A stretch of DNA of 64,000 nt. Source: Monomorium pharaonis (lineage: Eukaryota; Arthropoda; Insecta; Hymenoptera; Formicidae). Of this stretch, positions 46,901 through 60,165 are shown piece after piece. The stretch is from positions 15,377,475 through 15,441,474 of the forward strand of contig NC_050475.1 of the NCBI RefSeq assembly GCF_013373865.1. The letters are read 5' to 3'. The notes below the pieces were generated by a model. It saw only the letters and a program-made list of their open reading frames with translations, was not told the DNA's origin and did no database searches. Position 1 is the stretch's first letter. The number at the start of each line of letters is the position of its first letter. The position numbers and the translations under genes are program-made.

Positions 46901-49900
46901 GACAAACATAAAAATTTGCTAACTTCTGACTAATTGAAAACTCTTTTTAGATTGTATATTTTGAATAAAATAAGGTGTTTGATATGCTCCCCAAGCTTTG
47001 GCAATTTTTGTAATTTTTTGATGAATACGAAATTGAAAAATAAGGGTCAGATTTAAAATAGGAAACATTTCTGAAACTAAACAAAATATTTTCAATTATT
47101 TATATAAGTATAGTAAAGATTTAACAAAAAGATAGCACGTAGCCATGTTGATTACATATATATTCAATGTGGCCTAGCTATGTATTTTCTTCTTTTTCGT
47201 AAATATTTTTGGAAAAATGCGATCTAACAAAATTAACACGTTTAATTAAGCATTTATTAACATACTTATGGAAAAAATTACACATATAGCTATTCTTTAA
47301 ATAATAAAACTGTGTTTATTTACTACAAGGGGCGTTATTTTAACTTTTACCTGTCAAGAAGCTTCAACTAACTAGAGAAAGACAAGAAATACTAATCAAA
47401 AATTAAACGTTAAATGAAGAAACAGAATCTTAACTTTCTTGTATAATATATTAACAAGATATATTGTGTTTTTATAATGTCTCTGGCCATAATGGCATTT
47501 ACAATACAAAGATCTTTCTTTCTGTAATTATAAACAAGATGTTCTAATAAAAACCTAAAATAAGTACAGTGTTGAAAAGCATAAATAAAGAGTTACAATA
47601 ATATGAATTGTGGATATTTATAATTGTTACGTGATACACAAAGCAAAAACTTACTTCTGAAATTTCAGATTTGGAAGAACACAATTTGAGTAAAGTGTGA
47701 TTACAAGCCATAGAAAGGAGATATTGAGGAGTTAACTAGCATATATACATCATATCGACGTCTTGAGCGATATATTAGCGATTTCTGTGAAATTCATTAT
47801 TTAATTGGCCATATTGGGGTACAGGTACCTTGCAACAGTTTTAAAACAGCTGCAGCTAATCTAACTTTGCGTGGTTCGCAAAAAGTTAATTTGCATTTGC
47901 AAAAATATGGTCGCGAACGTACATGTGTTCCGAGTTGTGACGTCGTGTCGCGCCGGACGCGCACTAATCGGCAACGATCCCGATCGAACATCTCTCGTCC
48001 CCGATTTCCGAAACGCGATCGAAATAAAGGATTCGTTAGTTCGTCGCGTCGCGTCGTACCGTAAATAAATGGACAGAATCGCGTCGCGGCGAGCCGCTTG
48101 AAAATAACGCCATGGAGCTATGAACGGGCGCGCGCGTTGCAGCACTGTCGTTCATCGGCCGGTTTCGAAAACAATTTCGTCGTGTGTACAAAACCGCCGA
48201 TCGTCGACGCAGCGACGTATCCAATAATGCGGGCGCTCGATGATCCGATCACGTCTCCGTGTTAATTAGATCGGATTACCGAGATTGCGCGCCGGGAGCA
48301 TGATTTTTGGTCGGCGTGGGCAAAAACGATTTGCTTCTCTCTCTTCCCTCCCTCTCTCTTTGCCTCCCCCCCACCCTTCTGTTTTTTTTTTCACGTCGCC
48401 GAAAATCAATTTCTTGTTACGCGTAAGCCGCGGAAGCGTTCTCGCTATCATGCGTATTTTGGGTATATCCCTCCGCGGAAAATGGTTTTTGGTATGTACA
48501 TGATAAAATGGATTAGAGAGAGAGTCGTTCTACATGCAGATGGATGGAAAATTCTCGTCGCGTAGAAATTTTTGCGATATTTGGCTCGGCGAATATTAGA
48601 ATAACGGAGGCTCGCGAGATACGTCACGCGTTACCTTGTTTTCCCAACCGAAAATGACATTTTAAGAATGCAAAGGGAGGGAGGGAGGGGAAAAAACTTT
48701 CCGTCTCGCTCGCGGTTGCCGGCAATTTGCGCCGCGATCGATAATACTAATTATTACATAAAATGACGTGATGTAAACCGAGCGCTCAAACGCGCGCGCC
48801 GCCGGTTCTCGCGTCGGCGAACAATCCGAGGCTCTTCAACCAGGAAGCGAGTAATTTCGCCATCCCGCACGTCCACCCACCGAGAGCGGAGAGAGATACT
48901 CAATTAATTCCACCGCTCGGTGGAACGCCGCGCCGCCGACACCGATATTCTTGCGCGATAAAAGTGTCGCGGGCATTAGTGACAAGCTACGCGCGGGCTT
49001 CGCCGGGGAAAAATAATGGAGAATGACTTTTGTAATAGAGATCTGGCAAAATGTGATTTTATAATCCGATTTGTGGTTAAATATTCTTCTCTCTGCGTAG
49101 CAGAAGCTGCAAGGGAGACATGATTCAGGTAGTAACTTGCGGTTCGCTGTGCTTCACGTAAATTACAAGTAGCTATCGTTTGTACATTTAAGTGAGTCTT
49201 CATTCTCCACTTTGCAAATAGTTGCGGCGATCGAATAGATCGCGCTTCGTTGAGAGTTAGCGAAATTCTGTTTTCTTACTAATGTATCTTTGAATTTTCT
49301 TTGCATGGAAAAACGATGCCGCTTTCGGGCTTCTTGAAAATTCATTTGCGACAGATGTGTGTCAGGGCCAACGGGTCCCTTACTTACTTCTCGTCTGTTA
49401 CATTCCGAGACTCATTAGTGTGACTCTGAGCAGACGTTCAACTGCAGGCAAATGGGTCGGCTTTATAGTCACGGACCAAAAGCAGTCGGATTATCATATC
49501 CCGCGGAGCGTTTATTTGATTCATTTATACCGGGGCTGGTTTACATATATTCCGATTTGAATTAGTTCAATCCTTCGTCTCTCTACATTGTAAATTCAAG
49601 TGTGTAAAAAATGCTTTATCCATGTATGTAATTGAGTTTTACGCGCAAAAATAACGCAGCAAAACATGTCAAACTACATGTTTAAATATGTAAATTCAGC
49701 ATAGTGTGTTATTTTTGCACCGAAAACTAAATTACACGTATGAATAAGATATTCTTTACACGCTTATATTTAAAGTTGTACTTATAATGCTGATGTATAG
49801 AGTTAATGAACCGCAAGTTTGAATTAATTTTGATTATTAATGTGACTTGATTTTAGTTAATTGCTTCACGTAGAATGTCAAGTTTAACGTCAACGAATTT

Positions 49901-49952
49901 ATTACAATATTTAACAGTCAAAATATACTTAACAGAGTTTAACTTAATTAAA

Positions 49953-49955
<3 letters not shown>

Positions 49956-49984
<29 letters not shown>
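49956..49984. repeat. CT microsatellite
   Basis: About 14 CT units in AT-rich DNA. Confidence 0.9.
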
Positions 49985-49987
<3 letters not shown>

Positions 49988-52351
49988 TTTTCTTTCTTGG
50001 CTCGGCAAAAATTTGCATGAAAACTTTTCTGTACTGATACGATATGCATTAATCGCTTGCCAAGGCAGTTCATTTCTGCGGAAGCTCAATTTTGAAAATT
50101 CAACACTTTGCACACGCAACATCGTAAAGTATTTCTTAAATCCACGCGCTTTGGCCGGCGATAGTTTATTAGTTCCGGTCGAATAACCGAAAGGCATCGG
50201 CAGCTGCCTTCCGTCAGATATCTCCGGTTATAACTCAGCGTTTTCGTCGAACCGTGGATCTACGGATCGTCTCACGAGTAAGACCTTTTTCGAGCCGCCG
50301 GAAAGGTTACTCGGGAATCGGCGCGCCTCCGTTTGCGCCCTGAACCGTTCGTTTTACTCTCCGAGAAGAAATTCTGCGCGGTGTGTGGAGTACAGCTGCT
50401 TTCTCGAGCAGCTTGCACATGCTCGGGACACCGGTGTTTACATTATTACCGACGCGATTTTGAAGCGTCGCACCTGCTCGCTCTGTCAGGCGACTCGTTA
50501 ACTTGCGATTGGTGGCTTGCATAGAAGCGATAAAAATAGAATGATAATTTTTATTAAGTATTACAAAGTACTCTCTTTCACGAGACAGACAAGTTTGCGC
50601 AAGTAGTTGTAGTATATTGTACAAAAATCGATCTATCGAATGAACAACGGTGTAACTCGGGATCTTGAGAGCTTTTTTCAAAGTAGCTTATAATTTATTA
50701 AAAAATCCTGATAGCTTTTACAGATAATCAAGATATATGCTTCGGTACTTTCGACGAAAAAAAATATGAGGGAAAAATGATGATATATATTAATTGCATG
50801 AATAAAAAATATAATGTATATACAGTTACAAAATAATGGCGACTGTTGAAGTACAGATACATTGGAAGAATTCTTAAATTTTTCTATTGGAACATCTTTA
50901 CATTTTCAACATGTGATAAAATGCGTCATGATAGCAGGCGACAGCCGGCTGGCAATCGCCGCGCGAAATAATCGGGCGAGCATACGGGACGACAATTTGC
51001 GCGTTGGACGCGTCGCGCAAACGTTCTATTCGCCGTTCCGTTCGGCAAAGGTATTACTCAGCGCGATGAGATTATTGCGAAACGAAGCATTGTCGCCGGG
51101 TGCACTCTTCGAAACAATAATCGCGCTCGGATGGACGCGCTTCGATTATTGGTAGACAGCACAATTTCATTTTGCACGCATAATTGCGCAGTCAATGTGT
51201 TTAGCCTGTGTGCTTAAATTTCGCGTCATTCGAGTCGAAACTGATCGAACTATTCGACTGGTATACAGCTGCCGGTGGATTTGGGACATTTCGCGCAGAA
51301 TAATGACATTTTATTAATGAAATCTTGCGCGAAGATCGCTTTATTCATACCTTTTTTACCAAATCAGTGCGCGTAGAAATTGAACGATTCCTGCATTCGT
51401 CATTTTCGATATGTAATTTAAAAAAGTTTCTTCCTTCTATTATTTTCTGTGTAATTTATTTTCAAATTTTATATCGCGAAACTTGAGACGGGCAAAACAA
51501 TTGCGTATATCTTTTCGGAATAATGAATAATCAATCGATGCTTTTACGCGCGGAATTGGAACACGCGTGTCATTCGCTCGCGTGTGTGTCGCAATACTCT
51601 TCGATTACATTGTACCCGGTCGGCGGCGGAAACGAGGTTACTGTCTGCGTGACGGTGATTTAATGAAAGTGACGTCTTGGCACCGGGACGCGCCGATTGG
51701 AGATTAATCCGTTCCGCTACGTACGTGGGTGTGTGCGCGCGCGCGCGCGCGCGCCGCCGTGCGTTACCGAGAATCATGCGCGTTACATCCGCGTGCTTCC
51801 ATCGCCGTCGTATACGTGCGCATACCCGCACACGCGCGATTTTAAGTCCGCTGCCTATATTGGTTCGAGACGAGTGCACGCTTTTATCAGCTTATCTTTG
51901 AAAGCGACGGTAAACATTTGAATTATTAAGCCGCCTCCACGCTTTGAGACGTCCTGAGGTGGATGAGGCCGAGAGAAAAGCAGGAGGGAGAGAGAGAGAG
52001 AGAGAGATTTTTATTAGCTTTCTCAGTTATTTAAAAATACGCGCCAAGTTTTTTGAAAAAATATTTATAACAAAACATTTAATTGTAATAAAATATTTAT
52101 TTATCTGCTTCATATTCATTTTTATTTCATCCTTATATGGATGCAAAGAAGCCAATATTTTAATATCAAAGGTTTATATTTATAATCTGACTTAACCCTC
52201 AAACGGCACACAGAAAAAAACTGTATTAGGCACACATGGATTTCTCTAACCCTGTGTGGTTTTTATTTACGTATATCTCTGATTCGAATGCACCAATTTT
52301 AAACTATTTTTTTTAATACTAGGGAGCGGCGCTCACATTGCGATTCGCGAT

Positions 52352-52353
<2 letters not shown>

Positions 52354-52402
<49 letters not shown>
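52354..52402. repeat. CA microsatellite
   Basis: About 24 uninterrupted CA units. A 9-bp inverted pair, AGCGGCGCT (about 52325) and AGCGCCGCT (about 52431), lies on either side. Confidence 0.95.
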
Positions 52403-52406
<4 letters not shown>

Positions 52407-52674
52407 GACACTTCCTTACCATAGAAAGTTAGCGCCGCTGGTGTCAAAACAATGAACCGTACATTTTCTCGTCTTGCTTCTCTAGTCCTTTTACGTGCAA
52501 GGTTGACAGTGACGACGACGATGTATCTTATATGAATGAAATTTTGACATTTTGGACTTTGCGTCGCGATATCTCCACTCACAGGGTACGTAAAGAAAAA
52601 ATAAAACAGTTTTATCATACAAATCAACCCCAAGTTTTTGATTGAATCTACTTAGAACTTGATCGGTTTAGCTG

Positions 52675-53390
52675 TTGTTGAGATCCAATAATCTCGGATG
52701 CTCGCAAGTCGTGCACTCGCATATAGTACACGGTCTCACGCTGCGCGTTTACTTGGTGCGAATCATTACTGTGTCTCTTGATCCAGGTGATTACTCTGCA
52801 ACATTTGTGCTACGCTGTCTCTCTTCGTTTTTGATTACCGGATCTGGCTTTCTTTTTGAATTACTTTTTACTTTTGAAAACGTCAGTTCTTCTGTTTCTT
52901 CTCGTTCCTGTCGTTTGCCATTATGCTCGTTAGTTCTTCGTTGTCTGTCGGTGGTGAATGTCATGTCCGTCATGTCCGAACGTCTTGATCTGCCCATAGG
53001 TGTGGAGAATGATTTTGTTGATTTGGTGGACTCCTGGATTGTCGGGATGCTTGAAGCGATAGAGGAGGAGGATTTGTTCAAACTTCCGGGCAAGGGAATT
53101 TTTAACGGGTCTGAGCATTTACCCGAAGCGAATGCGGATGCTCTTAACTCGGGTTCCGAGATGGTGAAATACCTGGCGGACCATCTCTCCGAATTCTCCG
53201 GCGATTTTGAGGGCCTCTTGAAGGACATGGTGAATGGCCTACTGCAGAGTGCTCTATTGAAAGGATCAGAGGAGCGTGGACTAGCTTGGTTCTTCTCTAT
53301 CCTCTCCTTTTTAGTGTAGTTTTTTTGTAGTGATAGTCTAATGATAGTGATAGTTTTATAGTGATAGTTACTGTTTTTGTGTTGGTATCA
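52675..53390. other. Unrecognised overlapping antisense ORFs
   Basis: The plus frame 52675-53319 encodes 214 residues. Its second half (from about 52969) is acidic and leucine-rich and could be helical. The minus frame is open from about 53385 to 52791. Its first ATG (53228) gives 145 residues, rich in S, K, R, E and P and apparently disordered. The region is neither low-complexity nor GC-driven, unlike other long frames here, so one strand may code. The leucine/serine-rich N-terminal half of the plus protein is what the complement of a K/E/S-rich protein would give, which slightly favours the minus strand. It may be the remnant of a transposable element or a short host exon. I recognise no domain on either strand. 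Confidence 0.35.
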
Positions 53391-53699
53391 GGTAGTATTA
53401 GTAACTCATTTTTAGTAAGTAGTAATGGTGGGCTGCAGTATGAAAAGTTCCGTGGATGTGGGGTGTGAGTGCTCGAGTTCTTTGACGGATGAGTGCTTTA
53501 GTTCCTTGTGCATTTATTATTGTCTTACTCTTTTCTTTGCCTATCCTACCTGTTCTTTTATTATCTGTTATTTGTTATCTTTTATTATTGTTTATTATTA
53601 TTATTATTTTGTGTTAATTTCTTCGTCATTTTTATTATTCGCACTGGTGTACATGCGTTCTCTAATTTCCCGTAAATAACTTGAGTCGGTTTGCATATG

Positions 53700-55370
53700 T
53701 CCAGATCCTTTTTTGTCCGACTTTAATCGTGTAGTTTACATCGGAATTCTTTTCTACTATCGCGTACAGGCTGGACCATAACGCGTCTAATTTTTTAGAT
53801 CGTCCCCATTGCAAGGTTTTTGTCGTGTAACATACTTCGTCGTGTAAAATACGTTGTTTCTAATCTTGAGCATTACATCGAATTGCATTGAATTCTGGCA
53901 CATTTATCTCCTTATCCTTTACGTCCCGTATCAATTTGGATTCTAGAGTAATGCCAAGATTGGCATACTAGATAACACTCATATTAGTTACTTTTTGTTT
54001 ATAGAGTAACTGGTATAATTTTTACATTTATCAGCAATATACATCCATAGGAAAAACTGTGATTTCTGTGAAGCAATGTGTTTAACACGTCTGTCTCCAA
54101 GCGTAGAGAAAGCGAGAGAAGAAGGGGGGGGGGAGAGGAGGACCACCAACACAATAGCATGAAGCGAACAAAGGGGAACTCGAATAGCATCGAATACAAG
54201 AAATGAACCCTTCGTGAAATGGGGTCGCTTCTACCTGCGGAAATTTTGGAAATGTGATATTTTCCCTAGGCAAAAGGAGGGCTTGCGAATTATAGGTTCT
54301 CGTGTACTTTATGAGAAAATCACGTACTTAAATTTCAATGTGGCTCCATTTTCCGCAAAATACCGCAAAATATTCGTCAATCGTGAGATTTAAGGTCTAA
54401 TAACGTGGACGATCGTAAATCCTCAATAGTACTCGCATTCGGATAAAATACCGCAAAATATCTGATAAATTTCAAGGTCTGATAAAATGATTAAAGCTTT
54501 CCTAGAATATTGTTACGCAGGACAGTTTTGTGCGTGCCATAAATCGGATTACAGAGAGATAAAATTTGTAACGTGGAAAATGTAATAATCGAAACGCGCT
54601 GAATATTGCATGTTTGTTATCTGATGCGTTTGACGTCACTTGTATCCGTCGATATACAGTATGTTTCGTGCAAAATAGTATTGTCAGCTTGAAAAATATT
54701 ACCGGTAGAAAGTGTCACACAGAGAAGAACGCTCTTTCATTTAGGAAAAATATTGTTTCGATTGTATAATGTTCTGGAAGCTCATGGAATACTTTTGCAC
54801 AATAATATTGTTCCGCGTATTTCGCTCGGTTAATATTTAAAATTATTAAACTGTAGTAACTGAAATACTTAACGGTTTATATAATACATAAAATCGTCGA
54901 ATTTGCGTAACAACGGACATTGATATATAACCGTCTGGCAGAACATATAATAGGACCACAAATCGCGGGAAACAAAGAAAAACGAAGAGTAAAAGGAAGA
55001 AAATGTCCTCTCTGTGTGCTCTAAAACGGCTTGACAGTAGTGCTCAACTTGCATGACGCTCGGCATCCGTGTCAAATGGCTCGTTGCAATTATACTTATC
55101 TTAATGATCAGTAATGCAATCACTAATGCAACGCGAGTACTGGTAAGCAAAGTACAACAAATGCAGGAGAGCTCATTGAGGTCAAGAACCATTTGCAATG
55201 TTTGTCGAATGTTCGGGCATTCTCATGGCAAATACAATGCAGCTGCAGATAGCAGTATTCCGAAAATTGACACCAGTTTGATGTTATCTTTTCTCGGTAC
55301 TGTTACACTTGAATTATCATTCTCGCGACACGTATTTGCATGGTTTTATTTAATTAAATAATTTTAGAGA
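53700..55370. other. Non-genic host DNA
   Basis: AT-rich, with no supported gene; short frames only. A G run lies at about 54123-54132. Confidence 0.5.
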
Positions 55371-55372
55371 TA

Positions 55373-55570
55373 CACGGAGAGAATTTTATAGTAAAAATTA
55401 CTATGGTAAATAGTAAGCGCAGACCAAGGAAGAAATCATGAAAATTTTTGTTATATCTTTCATCAAATTATTATAGTTCTTACGCTACTTGTGGCATAAT
55501 TCTCGAAAATTTCTTTTTATAGTCCGCTACTACCGTATATAGTAATTTTCACTACAAAATTTTCTCTGTG
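55373..55570. mobile_element. MITE with CACGGAGAG ends, TA target
   Basis: 198 bp flanked by TA on both sides. The left end CACGGAGAGAATTTTATAGT and the inverted right end CACAGAGAAAATTTTGTAGT pair over about 35 bp, continuing into AAAATTACTAT. A TA duplication with CAC-type ends fits the Tc1/mariner superfamily. It does not encode a transposase. Confidence 0.75.
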
Positions 55571-55572
55571 TA

Positions 55573-58500
55573 GGCATCTCATTATTACATAATATGTACA
55601 ATACGACAAAATAATCTTACGTTATAACGTCGTTATAACAGAGTTGGCTGGAAAATTCTAGTGGGTGGAAAAAACCATGGTAAATTCCGGTTTTTACCGT
55701 CCCGAACTTTATCCAAGTGGAACAAACTGGCAAAAACTAAAATAACTAATATGTGACACCTGCGAATCGGTATCACATCTTTTCTCTCGTCGCGCGATCC
55801 TCATTTTTTTCGCTCCTCCCCGCCCGCCTTCTTTGCGCACCCAGTAACACGTACAGTGCTTCGTGTGTAGGTTATCGCGCACGGAGGGACACCATTCCTG
55901 CCGGGATGCGTGCACATGCTTGACAAAAGACGCATGTCGTGTGCTTATACATTCTGACTCTTTTCACGCAGTTGCGTTTAAATAATTATATTATTTTAAT
56001 AAGAAAACATCATATATAATAAAAGTAGGTAATGGTAATATAACAGAAAAATAAACAATAGTAAAAATTTTAATTTTTTATTTGCAAACAAATCTGGTTC
56101 AGATTTACCACTTAATAATTTATAATTTAGTTAATACATATCTCTTTTTTATATATCGTCTTTTTTCTCGCAGATACGTGCGTACAGAAGTATTATACAC
56201 ATAGTTAAGATTATAAGGATATCTAGGACATCGCTTGTGAATTAAGATTGATAAAATATCGATAAGAAGATTTTCTATTTCTTTTATAATAAATCATACT
56301 TCATAATACATAATATTCAACAATTTGTAATAAATAATTGTATATTATTATTACATATACTACGTATATTATTATTAAATTAATCTATTAGATTAATCAT
56401 CGTGACATTTAATTTGCATAAGTTAAAGAACAGTCTGTGAATTAGAATTTCCGACTACAATGTAGATTCTCACCGGCTATAGACGAGATCAGTTTTTGCC
56501 AGTTTTTGCCGCTTTTTTTTCAGAAAATATCAGTTTTTACCACTGGCATGGACTTTATAAAAAAAAAAAGTGGAATTTTGCCAATCCTGCGTTATAAGCA
56601 GTGTGTTGATTTTATAAGCACTTTTTACTTTACATTATTATACTATCTATTTATGTCATTCAAAATTTCGGTAGCACTTGTTTCTTTTACAGTTGTCTTA
56701 AAAAAATTTGATAGCGTCGATTCGACGATCATTACAATAATATATTAATAGGGATACTTTAAGACACCAAACGATATTATCTTCGTAATATCACTTTTTG
56801 ATTTATCTAGTGTGGTAGGCAAAAGTTCACGGAACCGTGCAAAAAAGAGAGGCAAGTTTGCCAAGAGGCTGATTAATTTGTTAGAGTTCTTCGAGTTCTT
56901 TCGGGGTAACTTTCGTAGCAGAACTTTCACCCTTGCTGTTTTCACTTCGAACTGGAAGACGTTCGACAAGATTAGATCTTTGCGGTTTCGATCGGCCGAC
57001 TTCATCAATTCGTTCGTGTGTTTCGCCGTACGAAACATGAAAGGGATTGCCAACGCATGACTGCCAATCTTCTTGCTCTCCGAATGGAAAAAGTGAAAGT
57101 ATGTTGGTAGGTCAAGTGTGCCTAAGGATATATCTTGCGCAATCCACCTTCCGAAGGTCGAACGTCTCGATATTTTTCTTTTCTTTTGTGCAGATGTCTC
57201 GCTTATTCATAAAAATTTGATCACGTCAATGTTCCGCGTTATGTTTCCGCGGTCTATAAAAACAATTCGATAACACTCTGCCCGGCGAACCATCATTGTT
57301 AAATTGATCGAAGTATACCTCGTCTATGAGATATTTTCGCGTGCATACACGCAAACTGTATCAGTTGACGCCGATAATAGTAAAGTATCGATATTACGAC
57401 ATTGATGTTTTCGCGCTAATACCTTAGCATCGGGAAACTTTCTGCGCGCTAGTTTCCACAATCTAGAGCCGGCGATACTTTCCAAGTATCGATCCGCGCT
57501 ACACGTCTCGGCGCGACCACGTGTTTGCGCGTATTCAAAGTGCAGGCCACGTTTTCGTAACTTCTCTTCGTAACTTCTCCCCGGGATAATTTCCCGAAAT
57601 GCTTCAAGGCCGTGGAATCGAAGCCTCCGAGAAAACGGAGACGGCTACGTGTATTCGTGAAGCGTGTAATGATTTCTCGAAACCAGTTTCTCGAAGTGAT
57701 TTCTTTTTCTTCTTCTCTATTTCTTCTTTTCCTTCGTTTCTTTTTCCTCCTATTTTTATTTACTTTTTCTTTCTTATTCGCGCACTCTCACCATCTCTAT
57801 CCCGTCTCTTTTGTCTTTGTTCGCCTTTGTGCATAATAATCTGTTGCGGCGACTGCGGTGCATTTCGAACGGCGACTATAAGAATTTTTTTTAATTTTAA
57901 GGAGCGCGAGTTAACACGAACGAAGGACTGCAAGTGCCGTGTTTTTCGTGACTCCATCGTCTGAGGGTCGACATTCTTCAAACCGGTTAATGTGCTCTCG
58001 CTTTTCTCTCTTTCTGTCTACTGCCTACCTATCCACTGTCCTCGCAATCCTCCCCCCCACCCCACTTCATCCCGTGCATCTCAAACACTGTCAAAGTAGT
58101 TTTCTTCTCATTCACCACAATGGTTTTGGAAGATGCTGCTTTGATAATTCCATTAAAGTTACTTTATTATATATTTCTACATTTACACGCAACACACACT
58201 TGATACTTTCGTGGCGAAAGTGTTTTATTAGGCCTTTGCCTCGAGATTAATTTTTTTTTAATACTATTAAGATTGTTTTTCCAGATTGTTATTTTGTTGC
58301 CGAGAGCAACAGTTGACACACAAATGTGCATGGTAAAACGTATCCTGTTCGGATTGTTTGGCGACCGATTGCGCGCACGTACGCACGATTGTACGCACTC
58401 GAGATCAATCGACTAGGGAGTTTTACCTCCGATTAATTGCGTTGTCGGGTTAACAAAAGGCGCGCGAGTCAAATAGCCTTTGTCCCCGGAAGGGGGAGGG

Positions 58501-59625
58501 GGAGCGGGAGGAGGGGGATGCGAGGTTGTAATCGTGTAACGCAAAACGCGACCTACTTCGTAAACGCCGATGAAAACGATAATTATAAACGTGCGTATCG
58601 GTAACGGGCGCTGCTCGATAAGCCTGTTCGGCTTTCGAGGCCGGCGACCGCGCGACGGCTAATGCGGCATATTATTCACTTTTGCACGCGCGCATCGCCT
58701 CGGTAACGCGCAAATATTAATGGTCCGTTATTATCCGAGCGAGTGTGGCGAAAACAACGAGCCGTACTGCATATAAATATGCATACGGGCTATTTGCGCG
58801 CGCGCGCGCGCGCGATCGTATTTGTCCGTTATGTACCCGGGACGCGCACGACTTGCAGCTGCAAAGCTGCCCGACGTTTTGCCGTGTGAGATTAAAGGGT
58901 GCAGATACAGTCGTCAGTTATTCAGGCAAGACGTGCGGTAGGATATTTAACAAATATTAATGGAAACTCAATAATTCCGCCAAAGTTGGTTTTCAACAAA
59001 AGTACGTAGTCTACGATAGGTTTTCAATCAAGCTTCGGATTTTTCGCAAGACAAATAGTAAGGCCATTTATGTAATTATGTAATTATTCTCGCAGTCAAG
59101 TGTTTGTAATTACGTGTATATATATATTGACGATAATCGGGAAATTAAGCGCGTCGTGGCGCGACGCTTTTCGGAATAACCTTGAGGATACACTTCGGCT
59201 GAGAACCGTCGGCAAAAAAAATAACGTATGCACAATGCGTCAGCGTCTGGAGTCGTTGAGTCTGCGTGCGCGAGCGATCACATTCGAAAATACTTTCTTT
59301 GATCGATCAAAATTCGCCAGCTATACACGACGACGACGACGACGACGACGGAAGTCTCCTTCTTTAAAATCTCTTCCTTCAAATCTACCGCCGTAGTAAT
59401 ATACTACCGGATGCGACCTTAAAGGCAACGCGTCTATTATAATCCATCTAGTCACTGCGGGACTGTGCGTCATATGATTCATTTCTAATTTAACATCGCA
59501 TCGTATCCTTGTGCATTTTCAATACGCGAGAGGAAAAATTGAAATAAAAATTCTGAAGGTAAATGCAATCCTTCGGAAAATGTAATCCTCTAGACTGAAT
59601 GTAACATGTCGCATCAGGATTCATC
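55573..59625. other. Non-genic host DNA
   Basis: AT-rich to 56800, then mixed. No supported gene. T-rich (57695-57780) and CG-rich (58797-58814) tracts are present. Confidence 0.5.
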
Positions 59626-59627
59626 TA

Positions 59628-59838
59628 CACGGAGAGGATTTTCTCTCAAAATTTACCCACAAAATCTAGTAATTGTGGAATAATGTGTGACCTCGGGGAA
59701 TTTTACTATACTTACAGTAAAATTTACTAAAAGTATAGTAAATTTTACTAAAAAGTGTAGTAAAATTTCTCGACGTCACACATTATCCCACAATTATCAG
59801 ATTTTGAAGTTAAATTTTAAGAGAAAATTCTTTCCGTG
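59628..59838. mobile_element. Foldback MITE with CACGGAGAG ends
   Basis: 211 bp flanked by TA (59626-59627 and 59839-59840). The two halves are inverted repeats over nearly the whole length: the left CACGGAGAGGATTTTCTCTC continues through AATTGTGGAATAATGTGTGAC, which pairs with the right arm at about 59775-59800. The ends match the copy at 55373 but the interior differs. Confidence 0.8.
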
Positions 59839-60095
59839 TATACGTCATACGTATGTATCGTGTATATTTATTTTTTTACATATATGACGTCTGTGCTTAA
59901 ATCGCGGATTATGTCATCGGAATTATTTACTGATTACACGCTTCATTGAAGACCGTGCGACTCATTTCCGCGCGAGGGTCTTTTCATCATCAGAGGTTTC
60001 TTCTGTTGCGCGACCTTCGGCTTCTCCTTAGCCTTAACCTTCTTCATTTCCGAATTTTGTGTGGCAGCTGGTAAAATTCCTCTAACTTTTCAACT

Positions 60096-60115
60096 ATATA
60101 TAATATATATATATA

Positions 60116-60164
<49 letters not shown>
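60096..60164. repeat. Compound TA-GT microsatellite
   Basis: A TA run (60096-60117) passing directly into about 22 GT units (to 60164). Alternating purine-pyrimidine throughout, so prone to Z-DNA and cruciform formation. Confidence 0.95.

Positions 60165-60165
<1 letters not shown>

Larger units (their letters stand above)
40975..52640. other. Non-genic host DNA
   Basis: No gene that I can support in 11.7 kb. GC-rich parts (41100-41900, 45000-46450, 48000-48950) give long arginine-rich frames on both strands. AT-rich parts (43500-44100, 46560-47800, 49560-49950) are nearly stop-saturated. TTAACCCT occurs at 46719 and 52192 like the end of the TTAA element at 34488, but without a matching right end. 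Simple repeats: CT at 44836-44857, 45601-45620 and 49956-49984, GA at 51987-52007, a C run near 42823, CG runs near 43020 and 51737. Confidence 0.5.

Noticed and set aside
55640..56545. Possible 900-bp inverted-repeat element
   Set aside because: Only a 13-bp block (ACTGGCAAAAACT) is clearly inverted between the two ends; the rest is too weak to set boundaries.
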